Positions 37,759 through 46,240 of a stretch of 54,113 bases of DNA are shown here, one piece after another. The position numbers and the translations under genes were made by a program. Every line of letters starts with the position of its first letter. Position 1 is the stretch's first letter. The notes beneath the pieces are model-generated. The model was not told where the DNA came from. It saw only the letters and a list, made by a program, of their open reading frames with translations, and ran no database searches. Origin of the DNA: an uncultured Pelagibacteraceae bacterium (lineage in GTDB: Bacteria > Pseudomonadota > Alphaproteobacteria > Pelagibacterales > Pelagibacteraceae); NCBI GenBank assembly GCA_902611465.1, contig CACLZS010000007.1, positions 1 through 54,113 of the forward strand. Direction: 5' to 3'.

Positions 37759-39909
37759 ATGACTGCATTAAAAAAACAAGACAAAGAAGAGCTTAAATCC
37801 AATTATATAAATAGAGAATTATCATGGTTAAAATTCAACGATAGAGTTCTGTTAGAGGCGCAAAATATTGAAAATCCTCTTTATGAGAGAGTAAAATTTT
37901 TATCTATTGCAGGCTCTAATTTAGATGAATTTTTTATGGTTCGAGTTGCTGGACTATACAGTCAAATTAAACAAGAAGTCGACTCACTAAGTTCAGATGG
38001 GCTAACACCTGAAGAACAGATGGAGATGGTTATTAATGATACAAAAAATCTATTAAATAAACAAAATACCATATTTAATAATCTATCAAATCAGCTGAAG
38101 AGAAATAATATTTTATTGACTAAGCCAGAAAACCTTAACACAAAAGAAAAAAAGAAATTATTAGAAATATTTAACGAAGAAATTTATCCTCTACTTACAC
38201 CATCAGCCATTGATCCTTCTCATCCTTTTCCATTTATTATTAATCAAGGTAGAGCTTTAGTTATGAAGCTGAAGAAAAAGAAAAAAAAGAGAATTCTTAA
38301 TTCAATTATCGTAATTCCTAAGGCTTTATCAAGATTTATTGAAATAGATGGAGGAAAATCATTTAAGAAATTTTTAGTTCTAGACGATGTTATTGGTTAC
38401 TTTGCCTCTGAAATTTTTCCAGATCATTTATTAGAAAAGAAAATGATATTTAGAGTAATAAGAGATAGTGATGTAGAAATTCGAGAAGAGGCTGAGGATT
38501 TAGTCAGATCATTTGAACTAGCATTAAAGCGAAGAAGAACTGGTGATATTGTTAGATTAGAAATTTTAGAAAAAAGCGACAAAGAACTTGTAAAATTTAT
38601 AACAAATAAATTAGAAATTAATCCAAATTATATTTATGAAGTAGCAGGTTTAGTTGGAATCCAGGATATAGACCAAATTTGTAAAATTAAAAATTCTAAA
38701 TTAAAATTTAAAAACTTTACACCAAGAGACGTAGAAAGATTAAAAGAATACAATAATAATTTTTTTGAGACAATTAAGAAAAAAGACCTAATAGTTCATC
38801 ATCCATTTGAGACTTTTGATGCTGTAATTGAATTTTTAAATCAAGCTGCTATGGATAAAAAAGTAATTGCTATTAAACAAACATTGTACAGAACTACTTT
38901 AGATTCACCAATTGTTAAAGCATTAATTAGTGCTTCCGAAAATGGCAAAACAGTTACTGCTTTAATTGAAATCAAAGCTAGATTTGATGAAGAAGCAAAT
39001 ATACAGCTGGCAAGAAGTCTTGAAAAAGCTGGAGTTCAAATTGTTTATGGTTTTGCAAAATACAAAACACATGCTAAATCATCACTAATACATCGACGTG
39101 AGGGTGGTAAAATTCAAACATATTTCCATTTAGGTACTGGCAATTATCATCCTGTAAATGCAAAAATATACACAGACTTATCTCTATTTAGCTCTGATAA
39201 AAAAATGGCTGCAGATGTAGAAAAATTCTACAATTACGTGACTGGATATTCTAAACCAAGAAATTTAAATAAAATTTCCATTTCACCTGTAAATTTAAGA
39301 AAAACTTTAAATCAGAATATAGATAAGGAAATAAGTAATGCAAAAAAAGGGAAACACGCTGAGATTTGGGCTAAAATGAATTCATTAGTTGATCCACAAA
39401 TAATTGATAAATTTTATGAGGCTTCTAGTGTCGGTGTTAAAGTCTCTTTATTTGTAAGAGGTGTATGTTGTTTAAGACCTGGTATTAAAAATAAATCGGA
39501 AAATATTATTGTAAAAAGTATCATTGGAAGATTTCTTGAACACTCAAGAATATATTGTTTTGCAAATGGAAAATTAATGCCCAACAGAAATGCAAAAGTT
39601 TATATTTCATCTGCAGATTTGATGCCAAGAAATCTAGATAGAAGAGTCGAACTTCTCGTGCCAATTGAAAATCAAACTGTGCATGAACAGGTTTTAGACC
39701 AAATAATGATGGCCAATTATCTAGACACGAATCAGAGCTGGCAACTTTATCCTAATGGAAATTATCAAAAAATTAAATATAGTCGAAAAGATTCTTTTTC
39801 TGCACATGATTATTTCATGAATAATCCAAGTTTATCAGGAAGAGGAAAGGCAAAACTAAAAATTAAACCTAAAAAATTAAACTTAAGGTTGGTTAAAGAT
39901 GGAACTTAA
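37759..39909 (+). CDS. ppk: Polyphosphate kinase 1
   Basis: PPK1 makes polyphosphate from ATP, a phosphorus store. The 716-residue protein shows the N-terminal NRELSWLKFNDRVL, the core KQTLYRTTLDSPIV, the autophosphorylated histidine region YKTHAKSSLIHR, FHLGTGNYHPVNAKIYTDL, LEHSRIYCFANG and SADLMPRNLDRRVELLVPI. I chose ATG 37759, since the family begins shortly before the NRELSWL helix; the frame is open further upstream, over the start of sixA, but that extension is unconserved. Its end overlaps the ppx gene by 11 bp. Confidence 0.96.
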   Translation: MTALKKQDKEELKSNYINRELSWLKFNDRVLLEAQNIENPLYERVKFLSIAGSNLDEFFMVRVAGLYSQIKQEVDSLSSDGLTPEEQMEMVINDTKNLLNKQNTIFNNLSNQLKRNNILLTKPENLNTKEKKKLLEIFNEEIYPLLTPSAIDPSHPFPFIINQGRALVMKLKKKKKKRILNSIIVIPKALSRFIEIDGGKSFKKFLVLDDVIGYFASEIFPDHLLEKKMIFRVIRDSDVEIREEAEDLVRSFELALKRRRTGDIVRLEILEKSDKELVKFITNKLEINPNYIYEVAGLVGIQDIDQICKIKNSKLKFKNFTPRDVERLKEYNNNFFETIKKKDLIVHHPFETFDAVIEFLNQAAMDKKVIAIKQTLYRTTLDSPIVKALISASENGKTVTALIEIKARFDEEANIQLARSLEKAGVQIVYGFAKYKTHAKSSLIHRREGGKIQTYFHLGTGNYHPVNAKIYTDLSLFSSDKKMAADVEKFYNYVTGYSKPRNLNKISISPVNLRKTLNQNIDKEISNAKKGKHAEIWAKMNSLVDPQIIDKFYEASSVGVKVSLFVRGVCCLRPGIKNKSENIIVKSIIGRFLEHSRIYCFANGKLMPNRNAKVYISSADLMPRNLDRRVELLVPIENQTVHEQVLDQIMMANYLDTNQSWQLYPNGNYQKIKYSRKDSFSAHDYFMNNPSLSGRGKAKLKIKPKKLNLRLVKDGT

Positions 39910-41407
39910 AGTAATTAAAAATAAGCAAAATTTAAAATTAAGACAATCAAAATTAGCTATTATTGATATAGGTTCAAATTCTATAAGAATGTTAATTTAC
40001 GATGATTTTATATCATCTAGAGTACCTTTTTTTAACGAAAAAGCAGTTTGTGAACTTGGTAAAAACTTAGATAAATCAAAAAAACTTCATAAATCAGGCA
40101 AGATATATGCTTTAAAAGTCTTAAAAAGATTTTCAGAAATTCTTAATGTTTCAAAAATTAATAACCTTAAAATTATTGCAACAGCTGTATTAAGAGAAGC
40201 TACAGACGCAAAGCCCTTTATTGAAGAAGTAGAATACTTATTTAAAAAAAATATAAATATTTTAACTGGTGAAGAAGAAGCTGAATCATCAGCTGAAGGA
40301 GTTAAAATTGGATTTGAGAATGTGAATGGACTTGTTGCTGATTTAGGTGGTGGAAGTTTAGAGCTTGCTAGAGTTGAAAACAATGTTGTAACAAATAAAA
40401 CATCACTTCCAGTTGGTGTTTTAAGGTTAATCAACAATCCTATTGTAAAAAAAAGAAATTTACCTAAATATCTCAAAAATCTTTTAAGAGATGAAAAATG
40501 GTTATCTAAAAAAAAATTTAATAATTTATATTTGGTGGGAGGTACGTGGAGAGCTTTGTTTAAATTACACTTATTTCAAAATGAATATCCAGTCCATATT
40601 ATTCATCAATACTCAATTGAAAATGAAAAACTTACAAAATTTTTAGAAAAAATTTCTTCATTTAATAAATCTAAATTGAAATCAGTTGAATACATATCAA
40701 AGTCTAGAACGCCTTATCTTCCTTATAGCTCAATAATTCTAGAAGAAATTATGAACATAGCAAATCCAAAAAATGTTATTTGCTCAATTAGCGGTATTAG
40801 AGAAGGATCTCTTGCCAAAGATTTATTTAAAAACTCAGATAGTAATTTTGTTTTTAATAAATCATTAGAGCATATTTCAAAAAAAAGAGGCGATTTAGGG
40901 TCTACATATAAGAAATATTTTGATTTTATAAAACCTATATTTGAGGGAAATGAGCATTTTAATCAAAAATTGCTTCATCTATCTTGCGTACTAAGTCATA
41001 TGGATTGGGGTTTGGGAGCATTCCAAAAAGCAGAGTTGGTTTTTCAAGAAACATTAAATACGCCTTTATTAAAACTTTCACATAAAGAAAGAATACAATT
41101 GGCACTTTCTTGTTACTGGAGATATTGTAGTATAAAATACAACCCAAAGATAGAATACTTAACGTTTTTAAATAACAACGAGATATATTCTTGCAAACAA
41201 GTTGGTGCAGCCTTAAGATTTGCTAATTCTCTTACATCAATATCTACAATTTTTTTAGAAGAATTTAAACTTTATAAAAGAGGAAATGCTGTTTTTTTAA
41301 AAATACCTTCGCAGCATCAAGAGATAATCTCAAAACAAGTTACGAAAAAATTCAAAGCTTTAGCAAGAGAATTATTTTTAGATCCTAGGGTAATTTATTC
41401 AAATTAA
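39899..41407 (+). CDS. ppx: Exopolyphosphatase / Ppx-GppA family
   Basis: The 502-residue protein has the ASKHA phosphatase fold: phosphate loops DIGSNSIRMLIYDDF at about 22-36 and ADLGGGSLELARV at about 147-159, plus ATAVLREATDA and LTGEEEAESSAEGV. The C-terminal half is the Ppx helical domain with HLSCVLSHMDWGLG. It hydrolyses terminal phosphates of polyphosphate, or pppGpp in GppA types; the overlap with ppk favours exopolyphosphatase. It is the last gene of this run. Confidence 0.93.
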   Translation: MELKVIKNKQNLKLRQSKLAIIDIGSNSIRMLIYDDFISSRVPFFNEKAVCELGKNLDKSKKLHKSGKIYALKVLKRFSEILNVSKINNLKIIATAVLREATDAKPFIEEVEYLFKKNINILTGEEEAESSAEGVKIGFENVNGLVADLGGGSLELARVENNVVTNKTSLPVGVLRLINNPIVKKRNLPKYLKNLLRDEKWLSKKKFNNLYLVGGTWRALFKLHLFQNEYPVHIIHQYSIENEKLTKFLEKISSFNKSKLKSVEYISKSRTPYLPYSSIILEEIMNIANPKNVICSISGIREGSLAKDLFKNSDSNFVFNKSLEHISKKRGDLGSTYKKYFDFIKPIFEGNEHFNQKLLHLSCVLSHMDWGLGAFQKAELVFQETLNTPLLKLSHKERIQLALSCYWRYCSIKYNPKIEYLTFLNNNEIYSCKQVGAALRFANSLTSISTIFLEEFKLYKRGNAVFLKIPSQHQEIISKQVTKKFKALARELFLDPRVIYSN

Positions 41408-41498
41408 TTTAATATTAATTTAAATTAGATTTAATATTTTATTAATTTATCAGTAATATTTCATCATTAATTACATTAATGAAATCATTATTCTTCTC

Positions 41499-41534
41499 TT
41501 ATAAAAGGTGCTTACTTTGTAGGCACCTTTATAA
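41499..41534 (-). terminator. Hairpin at the 3' end of the NUDIX gene
   Basis: On the minus strand AAGGTGC pairs with GCACCTTT, extended by A/T pairs with one bulged base, around an 11-nt loop that contains the NUDIX stop codon. A short T run follows. The left arm encodes the last residues of the protein. It could also serve transcripts arriving from ppx on the other strand. Confidence 0.45.
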
Positions 41535-42012
41535 CTTTAAAAAATGAAGCCACATGAGAGGCATTACAAAATTTTTCATTTAAAATTAATTTGTTTATTT
41601 CTTCTTTAGACAGAAAATGAATTTTAATAGCTTTCTCAGGTCTTTTTTTTTTAATTATTCTATTTGAATAATAGCAGTAAATTTTAGTTGTTAACCTTCC
41701 TGGCTCACAATTAATTGTAAATAATTTTTTTGGTCTTCCTAATATTTTATATCCTGTTTCCTCATAAAATTCTCTACAAGCAGCACTTATAGAATTTTCT
41801 CCTTTATCAATCATACCAGATGGAAATTCATAGTTGATTTTATTAACTGGAATTCTTTTTTGACTAACTAGAACAAAAACGTTTTTCTTAATTTCCGCAA
41901 CTACCAAAGATAAATCAGAGGTTTTTAAGAAATGATAATATTCTTTTTTTTTGAATGGCTTATTAATTAAAGTTATATTATTTGTAAGCTTAATATTTTT
42001 CAAATAATTCAT
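41512..42012 (-). CDS. NUDIX hydrolase
   Basis: A 166-residue NUDIX-fold enzyme. The NUDIX box is perfect in its key positions: G66, E72, R80-E81, E84-E85 and G87 in GMIDKGENS...REFYEETGY. The C-terminal extension is typical of ADP-ribose-type pyrophosphatases (with RLTTKIYCYYS following the box at about 112). Substrates in the family are nucleoside diphosphates linked to another moiety; ADP-ribose is the best guess but not proven. It lies 48 bp downstream of the TPR gene on the same strand. Confidence 0.88.
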   Translation of the reverse strand: MNYLKNIKLTNNITLINKPFKKKEYYHFLKTSDLSLVVAEIKKNVFVLVSQKRIPVNKINYEFPSGMIDKGENSISAACREFYEETGYKILGRPKKLFTINCEPGRLTTKIYCYYSNRIIKKKRPEKAIKIHFLSKEEINKLILNEKFCNASHVASFFKVIKVPTK

Positions 42013-42060
42013 AAGTTATTATATTTTAATAATATTAAAGATATTTTACAGATAAAGTAA

Positions 42061-42612
42061 TTATATTGTTTTTTCTTTAATTAATTTAGAGACTTTGTTT
42101 ATTTGATTTATTGTATCAGTATTCATTGGGTTTATATATGAAGCTTCTAAATAACTAGTGTAGGCTTTTTCGTAATCTTTCATTTCCATGTATACTTGTC
42201 CTTTTCCAATTAGAGCACCGAAATGCCTGCTTTCAAGTTTTAAGACCATATCAATATCTCTAAGTGATTTTTTATACTTACCCATAAAATATAAAGATGT
42301 TGCACGTCTATTCCAAGCTTCAGCCCAATTAGGATCTTTTTCTATAATTTTACTAAAAATCCTATATGCCCTTATATAATTTCCATTTTGAACTAGTCTT
42401 GAACCTTCTTTTAAATCAATAGTTAATTGAAAATTAGATGGATGTGTTTCCCACAAATTCCATATGCTTTTTTCTAAAATTTTTGCTTCACTTTGTGTAT
42501 TACAATCTTTTAACTTACTCAAAAGTTTGTTTAAATCTAACTCATCTGTTTTTGCTGCAGAAGTCAAACATACTGTTGCAATTATCAATAAGAAATTTAG
42601 TATTTTCAGCAT
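42061..42612 (-). CDS. Secreted TPR-repeat protein
   Basis: The 183-residue protein has a signal peptide (MLKILNFLLIIATVCLTSAA) and then tetratricopeptide repeats. Consensus positions are seen at about 78-98 (GNYIRAYRIFSKIIEKDPNW), 99-132 (AEAWNRRATSLYFMGKYKKS) and 133-166 (FGALIGKGQVYMEMKDYEKA). TPRs mediate protein contacts, here in the periplasm or at the outer membrane; the partner is unknown. The promoter region contains a Pho-box-like repeat only 12 bp before the start codon. Confidence 0.85.
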   Translation of the reverse strand: MLKILNFLLIIATVCLTSAAKTDELDLNKLLSKLKDCNTQSEAKILEKSIWNLWETHPSNFQLTIDLKEGSRLVQNGNYIRAYRIFSKIIEKDPNWAEAWNRRATSLYFMGKYKKSLRDIDMVLKLESRHFGALIGKGQVYMEMKDYEKAYTSYLEASYINPMNTDTINQINKVSKLIKEKTI

Positions 42613-42623
42613 ATGTAATAAAT

Positions 42624-42641
42624 CTGTAATATTTTTGTAAC
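42624..42641 (+). promoter_or_regulatory. Pho-box-like repeat between the TPR gene and phnX
   Basis: CTGTAAT, ATTT, TTGTAAC repeats the layout of the pstS box (7-4-7, same orientation on the plus strand). It faces phnX, whose start is about 118 bp away, and a TTAAAAT stretch follows at about 14 bp as a -10 candidate. On the other side it covers the promoter/leader of the TPR gene. Confidence 0.65.
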
Positions 42642-42758
42642 ATTAATAAAACAAGTTAAAATCAAAATAAACAGCAATAAAATCAGTATTATTATTCAAT
42701 TAAAGATATGATTAATTTCAAATATTAAATTTTAATTAAAAGATTCGAAAAAAAACAT

Positions 42759-43553
42759 ATGAAAAATTCCAATATAGAAGGAATTGTATTTGATTTAGCT
42801 GGTACATTAATAGATTTTGGAAGCCTTGCGCCATCTCAAGTTCTTATAGAATTATTTGATAGGTTTGGAATTAAAATTACACGAAAACAAGCCATAGGAC
42901 CAATGGGTATCGAAAAACGAGCCCATATAAAAGCATTACTGACAACAAGAAAAATTAATTCGCAGTGGAAAAAAAAATTTAAATCAAAACCAACAGATAA
43001 AGATATTGATAAATTGTTTAAACTTTTTAATCCAGAATTAAAAAAAATAATTAATAAACATTCAAAATTTATATCAGGGAGTAAAAAAACTTTAGATTTT
43101 ATAAAAAACAAAAAAATAAAAATAGGAATCAATACCGGATATTCGGAAGAAATTCTAAATGTTATATTGCCAGAACTAAAAAAACAAAGATTTATACCTG
43201 ATGTGTCATATAGTTCTTCATACACAAAAATTGGAAGACCCTCAGCTGAAATAATATATAAAATTTTTTCTGAATTAAATATTACCAAGGGATCAAATTG
43301 TATAAAAGTTGATGACACTATTCCTGGATTGTTAGAGGGAGTAAATGCTGGGATGTGGGTAGTGGGTGTTATATTTTCAGGTAATGAATTTGGTAAAACA
43401 GAAGTCGAATTTAATAGACTTTCTTTTAAAGATAAAACTAAATTTAGAAAAAAGATCAAGAATAAATTTAAGAAAGTAGGCGCTCACTATGTAATAGATA
43501 CAATTAAAGATTTACCTAAAATTATCAAAATAATTCAAACCAGAATTAAATAA
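42759..43553 (+). CDS. phnX: Phosphonoacetaldehyde hydrolase (phosphonatase)
   Basis: PhnX cleaves the carbon-phosphorus bond of phosphonoacetaldehyde to acetaldehyde and phosphate, the second step of 2-aminoethylphosphonate use. This 264-residue HAD protein keeps the known active-site residues at the same numbers as the Bacillus cereus enzyme: D12 and A14 in FDLAGT, M49, K53 (Schiff base) and H56 in PMGIEKRAHI, T126 and Y128 in NTGY, R160 and D186. No phnW transaminase lies nearby. A Pho-box-like site lies upstream and it converges with glpD, 38 bp away. Confidence 0.93.
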   Translation: MKNSNIEGIVFDLAGTLIDFGSLAPSQVLIELFDRFGIKITRKQAIGPMGIEKRAHIKALLTTRKINSQWKKKFKSKPTDKDIDKLFKLFNPELKKIINKHSKFISGSKKTLDFIKNKKIKIGINTGYSEEILNVILPELKKQRFIPDVSYSSSYTKIGRPSAEIIYKIFSELNITKGSNCIKVDDTIPGLLEGVNAGMWVVGVIFSGNEFGKTEVEFNRLSFKDKTKFRKKIKNKFKKVGAHYVIDTIKDLPKIIKIIQTRIK

Positions 43554-43591
43554 AATTACTTAATGAAAAGCATTTTTTAAGACTGTGGAAA

Positions 43592-44743
43592 TTAAAAAAG
43601 CTTCTTTTTGTGTGTCCATGGACCTTTTTTTGTTTTAGGTAAAAATTTTTCAAGATCAATAAGGACTTTTTCAGACAATTTTCTGTAGGTGGTAAGTTTT
43701 CCTCCATAAATATTCAATAAAGGTAATTTTTTTATAATTTTTAGATCAAAAACATAGTCTCTTGTGACTTTTGAGGCTGTTTTAAAATCTTCAATTAGAG
43801 GTCTTATCCCAGAATATGTATCTATGATGTCCTTTGATGTTATTTGTTTTTTTAAGTAATTATTTACTGAACTAATTAAATATCTAATTTCTTTTTTTGA
43901 TATTCCTTTATTTTCAGGTGATTTCACCTCTTCTTCAGTTGTTCCAATTAAAGAAAACTTCCCTTTGTAAGGTATTACAAATATTATTCTTTTATCAGTA
44001 TTTTGAAATGTGAACGCAACATTTTCTTTGTACAATTTTTTTGTAATAATATGACTTCCTTTAACCAATCTAATTTTTTTCTTAGATTTAATTTTTATAT
44101 TTTTATTTAAGGTTTCATTTATCCATGGTCCAGATGCATTAATCAAAATTTTTGACTTTACTTTTTCACCATTTTCAAGACTAATAATCCATTCATTGTC
44201 AATAATTTCAGCTTTTTTAACTTTGTTGTATTCTAGTATTTTAGCGTTATTTCTTTTTGCATCTTTGGTATTTAATTTCGTTAATTTTTTATCGTCAATT
44301 TGTATATCAAAATATTGAAAACCGGTTTTGTATTTTTCTTTAAGAATATTTGAAAATTTTTTTCTAAGATCAAATGTTTTTGATTTTGGTATATTACTTT
44401 TGCCACCTAAATTATCGTACAAAAATAAACCAATTTTAATTAACCAGGCTGGTCGAATTTTATCTGCATAAGGAATTATAAAAGGAATGGGTTTTGAAAT
44501 ATGTTTAGCAATTTTATAAACAATTTCTCTTTCTTTTAAAGATTCTCTAACTAATTTGAATTCATAATTTTCTAAATAACGAAGACCACCATGTATTAAT
44601 TTCGTTGACCAGGATGAAGTTGCTCCACCAATCTCACCTTTGTCAGCTAAACAAACTGATAAACCTCTACCCGCAGCATCCCTTGCAATACCTGCACCGT
44701 TTATACCGCCACCTATTATGAATAAATCGAATATTTTAGACAT
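43592..44743 (-). CDS. glpD: FAD-dependent glycerol-3-phosphate dehydrogenase, short form
   Basis: GlpD oxidises glycerol 3-phosphate to dihydroxyacetone phosphate at the membrane. The FAD motif IIGGGINGAGIARDAAGRG, the substrate-side TKLIHGGLRYLENYEF, NASGPWI and the late GGKLTTYRKLSEKV are all present. The protein ends at residue 383, just after that last block, so the C-terminal DAO_C helical domain of about 120 residues found in E. coli-type GlpD is missing, and there is no room for it before phnX. It diverges from ugpB, whose importer supplies glycerol 3-phosphate. Confidence 0.88.
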   Translation of the reverse strand: MSKIFDLFIIGGGINGAGIARDAAGRGLSVCLADKGEIGGATSSWSTKLIHGGLRYLENYEFKLVRESLKEREIVYKIAKHISKPIPFIIPYADKIRPAWLIKIGLFLYDNLGGKSNIPKSKTFDLRKKFSNILKEKYKTGFQYFDIQIDDKKLTKLNTKDAKRNNAKILEYNKVKKAEIIDNEWIISLENGEKVKSKILINASGPWINETLNKNIKIKSKKKIRLVKGSHIITKKLYKENVAFTFQNTDKRIIFVIPYKGKFSLIGTTEEEVKSPENKGISKKEIRYLISSVNNYLKKQITSKDIIDTYSGIRPLIEDFKTASKVTRDYVFDLKIIKKLPLLNIYGGKLTTYRKLSEKVLIDLEKFLPKTKKGPWTHKKKLF

Positions 44744-44883
44744 TTAAATTATGATTTGTTTTAAAATATACAACCTCTTTTAGAAACATTATATATTTTT
44801 ACATTTAAGTAATCAAAATTTAACGATACTTTAACATAAATAATTTATTCATTAAAAAATTATAAATTAACAAAAGGGGTACA

Positions 44884-46191
44884 ATGAAAAAAATATTGAG
44901 TGTTTTAACAATTTTATTTACTTTCTCCTTTACATCACACAGTTATTCAAAGACAGAAATTCATTGGTGGTATGGAAATAGTGGATTTCTTGGTGATGTA
45001 ATTATTGAAATTGCAAATAGATTTAATGCTTCACAAGATGAATACACCGTCATTCCTACAGGTAAAGGAAGTTATGAAGATAACATGGCGGCAACTATAG
45101 CTGCATTTAGAGCAGGAGACCAACCACATTATTCACAGGTTTACGATGCTGGTGCTGCAATTATGGTAGCCCAAGTTAAAAATGGCGTTGTTATTGGTTT
45201 TGAAGATATGGCTGAGAAATATGGAATTAAAGTAGATGCAGATAATTATATTCCTGGAATTAAAAACTTCTATGCTGACTCTGATGGAAAAATGATAGGT
45301 GTTCCTTTTAATAGTTCAACTTGCTTAATGTATGCAAATATGGACATATTGAAAGAAGTAGGAATAGAATCAGTTCCAAAAACTTATGAAGAATTTGAGG
45401 CTATGGCTCCAAAAATTAAAGCTGCTGGATATATTCCTTTAGTTCAAAGTCACTCTCCTTGGATCTGGACAGAAAATTTCTTTTCAAGACATAATCTACT
45501 TATGACAGATGGAAACAATGGTTACGATGCTGTTCCGACAAAAACTTTATTTGCTGAAACAGATGCATTTGTTTATCATTGGAAAAAAGTAAAAGAATGG
45601 TACGAAAAAGGTCTCTACGCCTATAAAGGAAGAGCTTGGGGAGATAATCAAGCACCATTTATAGCAGGTGAGGCTGCTTTTTGGTTTGGATCTGCTGCAT
45701 CATTTGGTGGAATGAAAGGTGTTGTTCCAAATTTTACAGTTAATCATATTCCTTATTGGGATTCAGTAACTGGTGGCAAAGAGTATCCAACATTTATTGG
45801 TGGCGCAGCAAACTGGATCTTAAATGGTCATACAGAGGAAGAGTATAAAGGACTTGCTAAATTCATCGAATTTATGGGTTCTCCTGAAATGGATTTATAC
45901 TATCACAACATGACAGGTTATTCTGCTGTAACTAAAGGTGGTATAGAATTAGCTGAAACTATAAACTTTTATAGAGCTTCTCCATATCACAAAGCTGTTG
46001 GTGAACAATTAAGCTTAGAAGGTTCAACTATTCCTGGTGGATATAGAGCTGGTAACTGGCCTCAAATTCGTGAAGTAATTTACGAAAATGTTGAGCCAAT
46101 GTTAAATGGCAAAATATCAATCGAAAAAGGATTAAAGAACATGGATAAGGGTGCAGCTAAATTGTTAAAACAATTTGCTAAGACTCTTTAA
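44884..46191 (+). CDS. ugpB: Glycerol-3-phosphate ABC transporter, periplasmic binding protein UgpB
   Basis: UgpB binds sn-glycerol 3-phosphate or glycerophosphodiesters in the periplasm. The 435-residue protein has a signal peptide ending near SYSKTEI, then the family sequences EIHWWYGNSGFLGD, YTVIPTGKGSYEDNM, FNSSTCLMYAN, PLVQSHSPWIWTENF and the ligand-site GGAANWILNG. An AAAGGGG lies 4-9 nt upstream of the ATG. A hairpin separates it from ugpA. Its usual partners follow in order. Confidence 0.94.
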   Translation: MKKILSVLTILFTFSFTSHSYSKTEIHWWYGNSGFLGDVIIEIANRFNASQDEYTVIPTGKGSYEDNMAATIAAFRAGDQPHYSQVYDAGAAIMVAQVKNGVVIGFEDMAEKYGIKVDADNYIPGIKNFYADSDGKMIGVPFNSSTCLMYANMDILKEVGIESVPKTYEEFEAMAPKIKAAGYIPLVQSHSPWIWTENFFSRHNLLMTDGNNGYDAVPTKTLFAETDAFVYHWKKVKEWYEKGLYAYKGRAWGDNQAPFIAGEAAFWFGSAASFGGMKGVVPNFTVNHIPYWDSVTGGKEYPTFIGGAANWILNGHTEEEYKGLAKFIEFMGSPEMDLYYHNMTGYSAVTKGGIELAETINFYRASPYHKAVGEQLSLEGSTIPGGYRAGNWPQIREVIYENVEPMLNGKISIEKGLKNMDKGAAKLLKQFAKTL

Positions 46192-46199
46192 AAAATAAT

Positions 46200-46237
46200 A
46201 TAAATAAGGAGGGTATTAATATAACCTCCTTATTTAT
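46200..46237 (+). terminator. Hairpin between ugpB and ugpA
   Basis: A perfect 13-bp stem (ATAAATAAGGAGG with its complement) encloses a 12-nt loop and ends 3 nt before the ugpA ATG. The right arm is followed by only a weak T run, so it is probably an attenuator or mRNA-stabilising hairpin. Its left arm contains a full AAGGAGG, buried in the stem, and no other Shine-Dalgarno precedes ugpA. Confidence 0.6.
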
Positions 46238-46240
46238 TAT

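Noticed and set aside
42836..43459. 207-codon minus-strand frame within phnX
   Set aside because: phnX has a full set of catalytic residues; the antisense frame has none and a biased composition.
44744..44883. Pho box before ugpB
   Set aside because: CTTTAAC followed by ATAATTT is only a weak match to the repeat seen at pstS; I could not support it.
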